DNA from: Azonexus fungiphilus
GTDB taxonomy: Bacteria; Pseudomonadota; Gammaproteobacteria; Burkholderiales; Rhodocyclaceae
Assembly (NCBI RefSeq): GCF_003634965.1
Contig: NZ_RBXP01000018.1
Location: forward strand, 62,001-126,000
DNA: 64,000 bases
Direction: 5' to 3'
The notes beneath the pieces were generated by a model, which worked only from the letters and a program-made list of their open reading frames with translations, was not told the origin of the DNA and ran no database searches. The translations under genes and the position numbers were made by a program. The stretch's first letter is position 1, and every line of letters starts with the position of its first letter. Below, in pieces: positions 24,133 to 33,935 of the stretch.

Positions 24133-24410
24133 TCGAAAGGGCGGCTGGCCGGCTTAGCGTGCACTCTGCGATGGTGACCGACAACGCCCGTGCCTTGTTC
24201 GAGAGCGGTTGTGCCCTGATGGTCGCCGGCGAGCAGGTGTTTGACCTGAGTGCGGTCGATGAGGCCGACTCGTCTGCCGTGGCCGTGATGCTTGGCTGGC
24301 TCCGCCATGCGCCGACAGTCGGTGCCCAAGTCCGTTTTGCCGGGATTCCCGCCGGCGTCCTCTCACTTGCCGAGCTCTACGGCACAGCCGAACTGCTGCC
24401 GCAGGCCTGA
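24129..24410 (+). CDS. mlaB: STAS-domain Mla subunit MlaB
   Basis: A 93-residue STAS-domain protein. The block VFDLSAVDEADSSAVAVMLGWLR carries the typical D-S-[SA]-A-V helix start of STAS proteins, with a following FAGIPAGVLSLAELYG. MlaB binds MlaF and stabilises the complex. The gene is ATGA-coupled to mlaC and ends 8 bases before the ABC exporter genes, so all six mla genes plus the exporter may be one transcript. Confidence 0.9.
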   Translation: MIERAAGRLSVHSAMVTDNARALFESGCALMVAGEQVFDLSAVDEADSSAVAVMLGWLRHAPTVGAQVRFAGIPAGVLSLAELYGTAELLPQA

Positions 24411-24418
24411 TTGGCCCG

Positions 24419-25138
24419 ATGACGCCTGCCGTATCCATTGTCGATGTCGTCAAGACATTCGGCTCGCTGAAAGCGCTGGCCGGGGTATCCCTCGACATCG
24501 CCCAGGGGGAGTTTTTCGGTCTGCTGGGGCCGAATGGGGCAGGCAAGACGACGCTGATTTCCTGTCTGGCAGGATTGTCCCGCCCGGATGCCGGGCGTGT
24601 TGCGGTGCTCGGGCATGATGTCCAGGCCGATTTCCGCGAAGCCCGGCGCCTGCTCGGTGTGGTTCCTCAGGAACTGGTCTTCGATCCCTTTTTCAGTGTT
24701 CGTGAAACGCTGCGCATCCAGTCCGGTTATTTCGGTATTCGCCGCAACGATGACTGGATCGATGAAATCCTCCATCATCTCGACCTTGCAGGGAAGGCCG
24801 AGGCCAACATGCGTGGCCTGTCCGGGGGCATGAAGCGTCGGGTGCTGGTTGCCCAGGCGCTGGTGCACAAGCCGCCGGTGATCGTCCTCGACGAACCGAC
24901 GGCCGGGGTCGATGTCGAATTGCGGCAAGGCTTGTGGCAGTTCATTCGCCGTCTCAATGGCGAGGGGCATACGATCATCCTGACGACGCACTACCTGGAA
25001 GAGGCCGAGGCGCTTTGTCACCGGATCGCGTTGATGAAGCAGGGGCAAGTGGTGGCGCTCGATAGCACGGCCAACCTGATGGCGGCGCATCCCGGTGCAT
25101 CGCTGGAAGAAGTGTTCATGCGGACGATGCGGCGATGA
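24419..25138 (+). CDS. ABC-2 type exporter ATPase (YadG-like)
   Basis: A 239-residue ABC ATPase: Walker A GPNGAGKTT, signature LSGGMKRRVLVAQALVHKP, Walker B VIVLDEPTAGVDVELR, and the H-loop LTTHYLEEAEALC. The LDEPTAGVD and YLEEAE blocks are typical of the CcmA/YadG/NodI type that pairs with ABC-2 permeases. The substrate is unknown. It overlaps the next permease gene by ATGA. Its place between mlaB and bolA is conserved in betaproteobacteria, which suggests an envelope role, but this is inference. Confidence 0.92.
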   Translation: MTPAVSIVDVVKTFGSLKALAGVSLDIAQGEFFGLLGPNGAGKTTLISCLAGLSRPDAGRVAVLGHDVQADFREARRLLGVVPQELVFDPFFSVRETLRIQSGYFGIRRNDDWIDEILHHLDLAGKAEANMRGLSGGMKRRVLVAQALVHKPPVIVLDEPTAGVDVELRQGLWQFIRRLNGEGHTIILTTHYLEEAEALCHRIALMKQGQVVALDSTANLMAAHPGASLEEVFMRTMRR

Positions 25139-25887
25139 TCGGTTTCTGGACGCTGTTCTACAAGGAAGTGCTGCGATTCTGGAAGGTTGCCTTCCAGACG
25201 GTTGCCGCCCCGGTGCTGACGGCGATGCTTTACCTGCTCATTTTCGGTCATGTGCTCGAGGATCATGTCCAGGTGCACGGAGTCGGCTACACCAGCTTCC
25301 TGATTCCCGGGCTGGTGATGATGCAGGTCCTGCAGAACGCTTTCGCCAATTCGTCGTCGAGCCTGATCCAGGCAAAAATCACGGGCTCGATCGTGTTCGT
25401 GCTGTTGCCGCCGCTGCCGTACAGCGCCTTTTTTGCTGCCTATGTGCTGGCGGCGTTGCTGCGCGGCCTGATGGTCGGTGTCGGCGTGCTGTTGGTGACT
25501 GTCTGGTTCGTTGATCTGCAGGTCGTGGCGCCGGGCTGGATACTCGCCTTTGCCGTGCTCAGCGGGGCCCTGTTCGGTGCGCTGGGCGTTGTCGCCGGGA
25601 TCTGGGTCGAGAAATTCGACCAGTTGGCGGCCTTCCAGAACTTTCTGATCATGCCGCTGACGATGCTCTCCGGTGTCTTCTATTCGATTTACACACTGCC
25701 TGCATTCTGGCAGCGCTTGTCCCATTACAATCCCGTCTTTTACATGATCGACGGCTTCCGTTACGGCTTTTTCGGCGTTTCCGACGTGGCGCCGGCGCTC
25801 AGCCTGGCGGTCGTCGCCGCCAGCCTCGCCGCAGTCAGCGTGTTGACCCTGCTGCTGCTCAAGCGGGGCTGGAAATTGAGAAACTGA
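25135..25887 (+). CDS. ABC-2 type exporter permease (YadH-like)
   Basis: A 250-residue integral membrane protein with six predicted segments. The N-terminal FWTLFYKEVLRFWKV amphipathic start and the YTSFLIPGLVMMQVLQNAFANSSSSLIQAKITGSI block are typical of ABC-2 permeases of the YadH/NodJ type. PLTMLSGVFYSIYTLPAFW is the usual penultimate hairpin. It forms the channel with the ATPase encoded directly upstream. BolA follows after 4 bases. Confidence 0.92.
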   Translation: MIGFWTLFYKEVLRFWKVAFQTVAAPVLTAMLYLLIFGHVLEDHVQVHGVGYTSFLIPGLVMMQVLQNAFANSSSSLIQAKITGSIVFVLLPPLPYSAFFAAYVLAALLRGLMVGVGVLLVTVWFVDLQVVAPGWILAFAVLSGALFGALGVVAGIWVEKFDQLAAFQNFLIMPLTMLSGVFYSIYTLPAFWQRLSHYNPVFYMIDGFRYGFFGVSDVAPALSLAVVAASLAAVSVLTLLLLKRGWKLRN

Positions 25888-25891
25888 AAGC

Positions 25892-27380
<1,489 letters not shown>

Positions 27381-27403
27381 TGTTGTTTCAGGCATGAATT
27401 CCG

Positions 27404-27433
27404 GGCTTTTTTACGGTCGACCGTAAAAAAGCC
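27404..27433. repeat. Perfect 30-base palindrome with ACGGTCGACCGT core
   Basis: Fifteen bases (GGCTTTTTTACGGTC) are followed directly by their exact inverse complement. It combines the GGTCGACCGT core of the dispersed element family with a T6 block on one side and A6 on the other, i.e. two half-elements head to head. It lies 24 bases after the murA stop and about 150 bases before the cold-shock gene. As RNA it would form a 15-bp hairpin without a loop, which might stop transcription from murA in either direction, though no T-run follows. Confidence 0.8.
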
Positions 27434-27580
27434 GGAAAAATGCTTTGCTTTATTCGTCGTCTGTCGCATACTGCGGCCACGGGATTTCCAGGCAGTGTGT
27501 TGTTCCTGCACCGATTTCGGTTTGTCAGCTCCTCGGTCTTGATTCTCGGTTTTTTTCAATCTTTTCCAAGGAAGCTATAA

Positions 27581-27787
27581 ATGGCAACTGGTACCGTCAA
27601 GTGGTTCAACGACTCCAAGGGTTTTGGTTTCATCTCCCCGTCCGAAGGTGGTGAAGACCTCTTCGCTCACTTCTCCGCGATTCAAGGCAACGGTTTCAAG
27701 ACCCTGGCCGAAAACCAGAAGGTGACCTTCGACGTCGTCAATGGCCCGAAGGGCAAGCAGGCTGCCAACATCCGCCCGGCCGAATAA
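27581..27787 (+). CDS. Cold-shock/RNA chaperone protein, CspA family
   Basis: A 68-residue single cold-shock domain with both RNA-binding motifs, KGFGFI (RNP1, residues 15-20) and DLFAHF (RNP2, residues 26-31), and the start [11 protein letters not shown]. It binds single-stranded RNA or DNA and opens RNA structures. The ribosome site is AAGGAAG with the ATG at 27581. The gene has a leader of about 100-150 bases before it after the palindrome, which is common in csp mRNAs, and its own terminator at 27812. A weak TTGCTT/CATACT promoter pair can be seen at 27445-27472. Confidence 0.96.
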   Translation: MATGTVKWFNDSKGFGFISPSEGGEDLFAHFSAIQGNGFKTLAENQKVTFDVVNGPKGKQAANIRPAE

Positions 27788-27811
27788 GCCAGCGCTTGCG
27801 CCTGTATGAGA

Positions 27812-27835
27812 AAGCCCGGTTCGCCGGGCTTTTTT
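27812..27835 (+). terminator. Rho-independent terminator of the csp gene
   Basis: AAGCCCGG - TTCG - CCGGGCTT with an 8-bp stem, followed by a total run of six T. It lies 25 bases after the csp stop and isolates the cold-shock gene from the TRAP genes. Confidence 0.92.
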
Positions 27836-27915
27836 GCGTCTACGGGCGGTTGCGCCTGGCATGGGCTGCGCCCATAATTGGTGCCCCAACCCAAAAAACC
27901 AGAGGAGAGAGATTC

Positions 27916-28938
27916 ATGCTGCGCAGAACCTTTGTCGCTGCCGCGATGACCGCCGCCCTGCTTGCTGCCGGTGTCGCCCAGGCCCAGACCTACCGTGCCG
28001 AATACCGTCTGTCCACGACCCTCGGCCCGGCCTTTGCCTGGGGCCAGGCCGGCGAGCGCTGGATCGAACTGGTCCGCGAAAAAACCCAGGGCCGCATCAA
28101 CATCAAGCTGTATTCCGGCAATTCGCTGGTCGGCGGCGAACAGACCCGCGAGTTCACCGCGATCCGCCAGGGCGTCATCGACATGTCGATCGGCTCGACG
28201 ATCAACTGGTCGCCGCAGATCAAGGAACTCAACCTCTTCTCGCTGCCCTTCCTGATGCCTGACTACAAGGCGATGGACGCGCTGACCCAGGGCGAGGTCG
28301 GCAAGGACCTGTTCACCATCCTCGACAAGCGCGGCGACGTCGTGCCGCTGGCCTGGGGTGAGAACGGCTTCCGCGAGATGTCGAACTCGAAGCGGGCGAT
28401 CACTTCGCCAGCCGACATGAAGGGCATGAAGTTCCGCGTCGTCGGGTCGCCGCTGTACAACGAGACCTTCACCGCGCTCGGCGCCAACCCGACCCAGATG
28501 AGTTGGGCCGATGCCCAGCCGGCGCTGGCTTCCGGCGCTGTCGACGGCCAGGAAAACCCGCTCTCGGTGTTCGTTGCCGCCAAGCTGACCAACGTCGGCC
28601 AGAAGCACCTGACGCTTTGGCACTACGTCGCCGATCCGCTGATCTTCGTGGTCAACCGCCAGGTCTGGAACAGCTGGACGCCGGCCGACCGCGAGGCGGT
28701 TCGCCAGGCGGCGCTGCAGGCCGGACGCGAGAACGTCGACAAGGCACGCAAGGGCATCGCCGGCAGCGACAACGCGGTACTCAAGCAGATCGAGGCCTCC
28801 GGCGTCACCGTCACCCATCTGACGCCCGAGCAGCGCGAAGCTTTCGTCAAGGCGACGCGCCCGGTGTACGACAAGTGGGCGAAGACGATAGGCGCCGATC
28901 TGGTGAAGAAGGCCGAAGCCGCGATCGCCAAGCGCTGA
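27916..28938 (+). CDS. TRAP transporter substrate-binding protein (DctP family)
   Basis: A 340-residue periplasmic protein with a signal peptide (AAAMTAALLAAGVAQA-QT, cut near residue 24). The DctP/SBP-7 fold is seen in KTQGRINIKLYSGNSLVGGEQTREF, the SIGSTINWSPQIKELNLFSLPFLMPD block, MKGMKFRVVGSPLYNETFTALGA with the ligand-binding Arg, and ALASGAVDGQENP. The ligand is probably a carboxylate but cannot be specified. A strong GAGGAGAGA ribosome site precedes the ATG. It heads a dctP-dctQ-dctM set; a hairpin after its stop should give more binding protein than membrane subunits. Confidence 0.94.
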   Translation: MLRRTFVAAAMTAALLAAGVAQAQTYRAEYRLSTTLGPAFAWGQAGERWIELVREKTQGRINIKLYSGNSLVGGEQTREFTAIRQGVIDMSIGSTINWSPQIKELNLFSLPFLMPDYKAMDALTQGEVGKDLFTILDKRGDVVPLAWGENGFREMSNSKRAITSPADMKGMKFRVVGSPLYNETFTALGANPTQMSWADAQPALASGAVDGQENPLSVFVAAKLTNVGQKHLTLWHYVADPLIFVVNRQVWNSWTPADREAVRQAALQAGRENVDKARKGIAGSDNAVLKQIEASGVTVTHLTPEQREAFVKATRPVYDKWAKTIGADLVKKAEAAIAKR

Positions 28939-28952
28939 TTTTCCTCCCTTGC

Positions 28953-28987
28953 GCCACGCCGGCCCGCGTCGGCGTGGCTTTTCGTTT
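28953..28987 (+). terminator. Attenuating hairpin between TRAP genes dctP and dctQ
   Basis: A 9-bp stem GCCACGCCG / CGGCGTGGC with an 8-base loop is followed by TTTTCGTTT. It is intergenic inside a likely operon, so it probably causes partial termination and stabilises the upstream binding-protein mRNA. Confidence 0.75.
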
Positions 28988-28998
28988 GTAAAGCCTCC

Positions 28999-29481
28999 AT
29001 GTCTGACTTCGATCCGGCCGCCGACGGCGGCAAGCTGACGCTCGCGCGTCTCGAGCGTTTCCTGATGGGCGCCTCGATGGCGCTGCTCTGCGGCCTGACG
29101 ATGGCCAACGTCGTCGTCCGGTACTTCACCGATTATTCGTTTGCCTTCACCGAAGAGGTTTCGGTCGCCTTGCTGGTGATCATGACCCTGGTCGGTGCCT
29201 CGCACGCCTTCAAGACCGGCCATCACATCGCCATCGACTATCTGGTCGCCCGCGGACCGCGGCTGAAGGCGGCCGCCTACCGTTTTTCGATGGCCTGCAG
29301 CCTGCTGATGTTCGGCCTGCTCGCCTGGTACGGTGCGCGGATGGCCTGGGATGACTACACCTTCGAAGTCACCTCGCCGTCGCTCGGCGTGCCGCAATGG
29401 TGGTACACGATCTGGCTGCCGCTGCTCTCGCTGCTGATCGCGCTGCGCGTCCTGGTCCTGCTGCTGCGGGGTGAGAAATGA
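28999..29481 (+). CDS. TRAP transporter small membrane subunit (DctQ family)
   Basis: A 160-residue membrane protein with four predicted helices (about residues 24-45, 55-75, 98-120 and 133-152). NVVVRYFTDYSFAFTEEVSVALLVIMTLVGASHAFKTGHHI is the classic DctQ core. It partners with DctM to import the substrate with a Na+ or H+ gradient. It is ATGA-coupled to the next gene. Confidence 0.94.
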   Translation: MSDFDPAADGGKLTLARLERFLMGASMALLCGLTMANVVVRYFTDYSFAFTEEVSVALLVIMTLVGASHAFKTGHHIAIDYLVARGPRLKAAAYRFSMACSLLMFGLLAWYGARMAWDDYTFEVTSPSLGVPQWWYTIWLPLLSLLIALRVLVLLLRGEK

Positions 29482-30761
29482 TGGACTGGCTGCTCTTCGG
29501 GCTGTTCCTGACGCTGATGCTGGCCGGCGTGCCGATCGCCGTCGCCATGGGCCTGGCCGGCGTCGCCGTCGTTGCGGTTGCCGACTTCGGCATGCTGTCG
29601 CTGCCGACCAACGTCTATACCGGTGTCGCCAAGTATCCGCTGATGGCCATCCCGGTCTTCGTCATCGCCGGGCTGATCTTCGAGCGCGCCGGCGTCGCCG
29701 CCGGCATCGTCCGCTTCGTTTCGGCCATCGTCGGCCAGCGCCGCGGCAGTCTGGCCATCGTCGCCGTCCTGGTGGCGATGATCATGGGCGGCATATCCGG
29801 TTCCGGGCCGGCCGATTCGGCGGCGGTCGGGGCGGTGATGCTGCCGTCGATGCTCAAGGCCGGCTACCCGCGCGCCTTCACCGCTTCGGTGATCGCCTCC
29901 GCCGGTTCGACCGGCATCCTGATCCCGCCGTCGATCGCGTTGATCATCTACAGCCTGCTGGTGCCGGCGGCGTCGGTGCCGGCGCTGTTCGCGGCCGGCA
30001 TCATTCCCGGCATCCTGGTCGGCGTCGCGCTGATCCTGATGGCCTGGTGGTTGTCGGTGCGCAACGGCTTCGAGGCTGACGTCAGCGCGGCGCGGCCGCC
30101 GTTCTGGCAGAGCCTGCGCGAAGCGGCGTGGGGGCTGGCGGCGCCGGTGATCATCCTCGGCGGCATGCGCAGCGGCCTGTTCACGCCGACCGAAGCGGCC
30201 GTCGTCGCCGTCTTCTACGGCATCTTCGTCGGCACCGTGATCAATCGCCAGCTCGGCTGGAACGACATCTGGAAAGTCTTCGTCGAAGCCGCCGAGATTT
30301 CCTCGGTGATCATGATCATCATCGCCCTGGCCAGTGTCTTCGCCTGGGCCAGTTCGACGCTGAGCACCTTCGACCGGCTGGCGCAGACGGTGCTCGGCAC
30401 CGGGCTGAGCGAAACCGGCATGCTGCTGATGATCCAGGGGCTGCTGCTGGTCGCCGGCATGTTCCTCGACGCCATCTCGATCTACTTCATCTTCCTGCCG
30501 CTGCTGGTGCCGATCGCCATGCACTTCCAGTGGGATCTGGTGTGGTTCGGCGTGATCATCACGATGAACCTGGCGCTCGGTCAGTTCACGCCGCCGATGG
30601 GCGTCAACCTGATGGTCACCTGCCGGATGGCCGGCATCGGCATGGACAGCACGCTACGCTGGGTGCTGTGGATGGTGCTGGCGATGGGATCGACGGTGCT
30701 GCTCGTCACCTTCGTGCCGGAACTGGCACTGTGGCTGCCGCGTCACCTCGGTTACCTGTAG
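29478..30761 (+). CDS. TRAP transporter large permease subunit (DctM family)
   Basis: A 427-residue protein with about 12 membrane segments. Family blocks are LTLMLAGVPIAVAMGLAG, the FVIAGLIFERAGVAAGIVRF region, MIMGGISGSGPADSAAVGAVMLPSMLKAGYP, SAGSTGILIPPSIALIIY and the C-terminal MNLALGQFTPPMGVNLMVTC. It is the transport core of the TRAP system whose binding protein is encoded at 27916-28938. A second ATG follows the first immediately; the first forms the ATGA overlap with dctQ. Confidence 0.95.
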   Translation: MMDWLLFGLFLTLMLAGVPIAVAMGLAGVAVVAVADFGMLSLPTNVYTGVAKYPLMAIPVFVIAGLIFERAGVAAGIVRFVSAIVGQRRGSLAIVAVLVAMIMGGISGSGPADSAAVGAVMLPSMLKAGYPRAFTASVIASAGSTGILIPPSIALIIYSLLVPAASVPALFAAGIIPGILVGVALILMAWWLSVRNGFEADVSAARPPFWQSLREAAWGLAAPVIILGGMRSGLFTPTEAAVVAVFYGIFVGTVINRQLGWNDIWKVFVEAAEISSVIMIIIALASVFAWASSTLSTFDRLAQTVLGTGLSETGMLLMIQGLLLVAGMFLDAISIYFIFLPLLVPIAMHFQWDLVWFGVIITMNLALGQFTPPMGVNLMVTCRMAGIGMDSTLRWVLWMVLAMGSTVLLVTFVPELALWLPRHLGYL

Positions 30762-30817
30762 GCGCGCTTTATCGCCCCGATTGCGCGCGTCGCGGCCGGG
30801 GCGGCGGGCGCTTGCGG

Positions 30818-30823
30818 TAAAAT
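30818..30823 (+). promoter_or_regulatory. Putative -10 box (TAAAAT) before hisG
   Basis: TAAAAT lies 28 bases upstream of the GTG start of hisG in an otherwise GC-rich stretch, which is the usual place for a -10 box. No convincing -35 is seen. Confidence is low, but some promoter is expected here because the TRAP genes upstream are a separate unit. Confidence 0.35.
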
Positions 30824-30851
30824 GCGCTCTTTGTCTTCAGGCTGAATCCCC

Positions 30852-31496
30852 GTGACGACCATCACCATCGCCCTCTCGAAGGGCCGCATCTTCGACGAAA
30901 CCCTGCCGCTGCTGGCGGCGGCGGGTATCGTCCCGGCCGAGAATCCGGAGACCTCCCGGAAGCTGATCATCGAGACCAACCAGCCGAACGTGCGCGTCGT
31001 CATCGTTCGCGCCACCGATGTGCCGACCTACGTCCAGTACGGCGCGGCCGACATCGGTGTCGCCGGCAAGGACGTGCTGATCGAGCACGGCGGCGACGGC
31101 CTCTATGCGCCGCTCGACCTGAACATCGCCAAGTGCCGGATGATGGTCGCCGTGCCCGAAGGTTTCGACTACGCCAATGCGGTGCGCCAGGGCGCCCGGC
31201 TCAAGGTCGCCTCGAAATACATCAAGACGGCGCGCGAGCACTTCGCCGCCAAGGGCGTGCACGTCGACCTGATCAAGCTCTACGGCTCGATGGAACTGGC
31301 GCCGCTGGCCGGTCTGGCCGATGCCATCGTCGATCTGGTGTCGACCGGCGGCACGCTCAAGGCCAACAAGCTGGTCGCCGTCGAGCACATCCTCGACATT
31401 TCCTCGCGCCTGGTGGTCAACCAGGCGGCGCTCAAGGTCAAGCGCGACATCCTGCAGCCGATCATCGACGCCTTCGCGCAGGCGGTGGAGAAGTAA
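30852..31496 (+). CDS. hisG: ATP phosphoribosyltransferase, short form HisG
   Basis: A 214-residue enzyme for the first step of histidine synthesis (ATP plus PRPP). The start is [26 protein letters not shown], the [19 protein letters not shown] block and [18 protein letters not shown] (PRPP-binding) are typical. It has only the catalytic domain; the C-terminal regulatory domain of long HisG is missing. Short HisG needs the partner HisZ, a histidyl-tRNA synthetase-like protein, which is not in the window and must be encoded elsewhere. Feedback control by histidine should therefore act through HisZ. hisD starts one base after its stop. Confidence 0.96.
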   Translation: MTTITIALSKGRIFDETLPLLAAAGIVPAENPETSRKLIIETNQPNVRVVIVRATDVPTYVQYGAADIGVAGKDVLIEHGGDGLYAPLDLNIAKCRMMVAVPEGFDYANAVRQGARLKVASKYIKTAREHFAAKGVHVDLIKLYGSMELAPLAGLADAIVDLVSTGGTLKANKLVAVEHILDISSRLVVNQAALKVKRDILQPIIDAFAQAVEK

Positions 31497-32801
31497 ATGA
31501 CGATAGCCATCCAGCGTTTGTCCACGGTCGACACCGATTTTTCGGCAAAATTGAAGACGCTGCTCGCCTTCGAGGCAGCCGCCGACGACAACATCGAACG
31601 CACCGTCGCCGCCATCCTGGCCGACGTCAAGACGCGCGGCGATGCCGCCGTGGTCGACTACAGCAACCGCTTCGACCGCCTTTCCGCTGCCTCGATGGCC
31701 GATCTCGAACTGTCGCGCGACGAACTGGAAAAGGCGCTCGCCGGACTGCCCGCCGAGCGCCGCGCCGCGCTCGAAGCGGCAGCCGGCCGCGTGCGCGCCT
31801 ACCACGAGATGCAGCGGCTCGACGGCTGGTCCTACACCGAGGCCGACGGCACCCTGCTCGGCCAGATGATCACCCCGCTCGACCGCGTCGGCCTCTACGT
31901 GCCGGGCGGCAAGGCGGCGTATCCGTCGTCGGTGTTGATGAACGCGATCCCGGCCAAGGTGGCCGGTGTCAAGGAACTGATCATGGTCGTGCCGACTCCG
32001 GGTGGCGAGCACAACCAGCTGGTGCTGGCGGCCGCCTGCCTGGCCGGCGTCGACCGCGTGTTCACCATCGGCGGCGCGCAGGCGGTCGGCGCGCTGGCCT
32101 ATGGCACCGAGAGCGTACCGCAGGTGGACAAGATCGTCGGCCCGGGCAATGCCTACGTGGCGACGGCCAAGCGCCGGGTGTTCGGCATCGTCGGCATCGA
32201 CATGGTCGCCGGCCCGTCGGAAATCCTGGTCGTCTCGGACGGTACCGGCAACCCCGACTGGGTGGCGATGGACCTGTTCTCTCAGGCCGAGCACGACGAA
32301 CTGGCGCAATCGATCCTGATCTGTACCGACGCCGCCTTCATCGAGCGCGTCCAGGCGAGCATCGAGAAGCTGCTGCCGACGATGCCGCGTCAGGAAGTGA
32401 TCCGTACCTCGCTGAGCAACCGCGGCGCTTTCATCCTGGTGCGCGACATGGACGAGGCGATTGCCATCGCCAACCGCGTCGCGCCGGAACACCTCGAACT
32501 GGCGCTCGACAACCCGGACCCATGGGTGGAAAAGATCCACCACGCCGGCGCCATCTTCATCGGCCACTACACCTCGGAATCGCTCGGCGATTACTGTGCC
32601 GGGCCGAACCACGTGCTGCCGACCTCCGGCTCGGCGCGTTTCTCGTCGCCGCTCGGGGTTTACGACTTCCAGAAGCGGACCAGCCTGATCAAGGTATCGC
32701 CGGCCGGCGCGCAGACGCTGGGCCGCATCGCGTCCACGCTGGCGCACGGCGAGGGCCTGCCGGCGCATGCCAAGTCGGCCGAGTTCCGGCTGGCCGACTG
32801 A
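31497..32801 (+). CDS. hisD: Histidinol dehydrogenase HisD
   Basis: A 434-residue zinc enzyme that oxidises histidinol to histidine. Seen are [53 protein letters not shown], the [13 protein letters not shown] zinc/catalytic block and [21 protein letters not shown]. Its start lies directly after the hisG stop. A variant of the dispersed GTCGAC element (31522-31553) falls in the N-terminal codons 9-19 ([11 protein letters not shown]). The stop TGA is the first triplet of another copy at 32799. Confidence 0.96.
   Translation: MTIAIQRLSTVDTDFSAKLKTLLAFEAAADDNIERTVAAILADVKTRGDAAVVDYSNRFDRLSAASMADLELSRDELEKALAGLPAERRAALEAAAGRVRAYHEMQRLDGWSYTEADGTLLGQMITPLDRVGLYVPGGKAAYPSSVLMNAIPAKVAGVKELIMVVPTPGGEHNQLVLAAACLAGVDRVFTIGGAQAVGALAYGTESVPQVDKIVGPGNAYVATAKRRVFGIVGIDMVAGPSEILVVSDGTGNPDWVAMDLFSQAEHDELAQSILICTDAAFIERVQASIEKLLPTMPRQEVIRTSLSNRGAFILVRDMDEAIAIANRVAPEHLELALDNPDPWVEKIHHAGAIFIGHYTSESLGDYCAGPNHVLPTSGSARFSSPLGVYDFQKRTSLIKVSPAGAQTLGRIASTLAHGEGLPAHAKSAEFRLAD
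31522..31553 (+). repeat. Dispersed GTCGAC/T-block element, variant inside hisD
   Basis: CCACGGTCGAC is followed by ACC and the T-block GATTTTTCGGCAAAATTG. The T-block matches that of the copies at 32799 and 44826 (ATTTTTCGGCAAATT) but lies on the other side of the GTCGAC core. It is within the N-terminal hisD codons. Confidence 0.5.
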
Positions 32802-32831
32802 TTTTTCGGCAAATTCTGCGGTCGACCGTGG
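32799..32831 (+). repeat. Dispersed GTCGAC/T-block element, between hisD and the first chromate gene
   Basis: TGATTTTTCGGCAAATT is followed by CTGC and GGTCGACCGTGG. Its first three bases are the hisD stop codon and its GTG is the best start codon of the chromate transporter gene. Together with the direct copy at 33901 it brackets the chromate gene pair. Confidence 0.75.
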
Positions 32832-33388
32832 ATTACCCGCAAAATCCCCAGCGCCCGGATCTCCGGGCGCTTTTTTTCGCCTTCTCGTCGGTCGGCCTGT
32901 CCGGCTTCGGCGGCGTGCTGCCTTTCGCCCGGCGCATGCTGGTCGAGCAGCGGCGCTGGCTGAGCGCCGAGGAATTCAACGCCCAGCTCGGCCTCTGCCA
33001 GTTCCTGCCCGGGCCGAACGTGGTCAACCTGGCGGTGGTCGTCGGCAAGCGCCAGGCCGGGCTGGCCGGGGCCATCGTCGCGCCGCTCGGGCTGCTTGCC
33101 GGGCCGCTGGTCATCGTCCTGCTGCTGGCGCTGCTTTACGACCGCTATGGTGAACTGCCGCTGGCCCAGTCGATGCTGCGTGGCGTCGCCGCTGCCGGTG
33201 CCGGCCTGCTCTTCGCAATGGCCTGGCGGATGGGCGCGGCACTGCGCGACAAGGCGCTGTTCCTGCCGTTCTCGGCGCTGGTCGTGCTCGGGATTGCCGG
33301 CCTGCGCTGGCCGATGCTGTGGATCATGCTCGGCGGCCTCGTCCTCTCCGGCGGGCTTGCCTGGTGGCGTCTGGGGCCGCGGCGATGA
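32828..33388 (+). CDS. Chromate transporter half protein (ChrA domain), first of a pair
   Basis: A 186-residue membrane protein with one CHR domain instead of the two of long ChrA. FFAFSSVGLSGFGGVLPFARRMLVE, FNAQLGLCQFLPGPNVVNLAVVVG (conserved PGPN) and AGLAGAIVAPLGLLAGPLVIVLLL are diagnostic, with about five to six helices. Short CHR proteins work as pairs encoded side by side with opposite topology and export chromate. The only sensible start is a GTG that belongs to the dispersed element at 32799. It overlaps the second half gene by ATGA. Lies inside the his cluster, where it is not usual. Confidence 0.9.
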   Translation: MDYPQNPQRPDLRALFFAFSSVGLSGFGGVLPFARRMLVEQRRWLSAEEFNAQLGLCQFLPGPNVVNLAVVVGKRQAGLAGAIVAPLGLLAGPLVIVLLLALLYDRYGELPLAQSMLRGVAAAGAGLLFAMAWRMGAALRDKALFLPFSALVVLGIAGLRWPMLWIMLGGLVLSGGLAWWRLGPRR

Positions 33389-33903
33389 TCGTGCTTGCGC
33401 TGTTCGTCGAGTTCGCCGTGCTGTCGTTCGTGGCCTTCGGCGGTGCCACCGCGCTGCTCCCGGAAATGCACCGGGTTGTCGTCGTCGAGCACGGCTGGCT
33501 GGACGACACCACCTTCACCCATCTCTACGCCATCGCGCAGGCGGCGCCCGGCCCGAACGTGCTGGTGGTGACGCTGATCGGCTGGAAGGTTGCCGGGCTG
33601 GCCGGGGCGCTGGCGACGACGCTGGCGATGTGCCTGCCGATGAGCGTCCTCATCTACCTGCTGATCGACCGCTGGGAGAGCTTTGCCGGCCGTCGCTGGC
33701 AGCAGGCTGTCAGCCTTGGCGTGGCACCGCTGGCGGTCGGCCTGATCTTTTCCGGGGCGACGCTGATCGCGCAGGCGGCCGGGCTGGGCTGGTCCGGCCT
33801 GGCGCTGGTCGCCACGGTCGTTGTCGTCTGCCTGAAGACGAAGCTGCATCCGCTGTGGCTGATCGGCGCCGGAGCGTTGCTCGGCGCCCTCGGTCTGGTC
33901 TGA
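33385..33903 (+). CDS. Chromate transporter half protein (ChrA domain), second of a pair
   Basis: A 172-residue membrane protein with one CHR domain: FVEFAVLSFVAFGGATALLPEMHR, FTHLYAIAQAAPGPNVLVVTLIGWKVAGLAGAL (PGPN motif) and five to six helices. It is the partner of the upstream half protein; a pair of short CHR proteins forms the working chromate exporter in known cases. Its stop TGA is the first triplet of a dispersed element. hisC lies convergent, 32 bases away. Substrate other than chromate cannot be excluded, since many CHR proteins are untested. Confidence 0.9.
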   Translation: MIVLALFVEFAVLSFVAFGGATALLPEMHRVVVVEHGWLDDTTFTHLYAIAQAAPGPNVLVVTLIGWKVAGLAGALATTLAMCLPMSVLIYLLIDRWESFAGRRWQQAVSLGVAPLAVGLIFSGATLIAQAAGLGWSGLALVATVVVVCLKTKLHPLWLIGAGALLGALGLV

Positions 33904-33934
33904 TTTTTGACCGTTTTTCGCGGTCGACCGTCAA
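33901..33934 (+). repeat. Dispersed GTCGAC/T-block element, between chromate gene and hisC
   Basis: TGATTTTTGACCGTTTTTC is followed by GC and GGTCGACCGTCAA. It begins at the stop codon of the second chromate gene and fills nearly the whole 32-base gap to the convergent hisC stop. Direct orientation relative to the copy at 32799. An internal TTGACCG / CGGTCGA near-inverted repeat could form a small hairpin. Confidence 0.75.
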
Positions 33935-33935
33935 T

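Noticed and set aside
31133..33388. A long plus-strand frame starting inside hisG and ending with the first chromate gene
   Set aside because: Only the last 186 codons, from the GTG at 32828, encode a recognisable protein; the rest is an out-of-frame reading of hisG and hisD.
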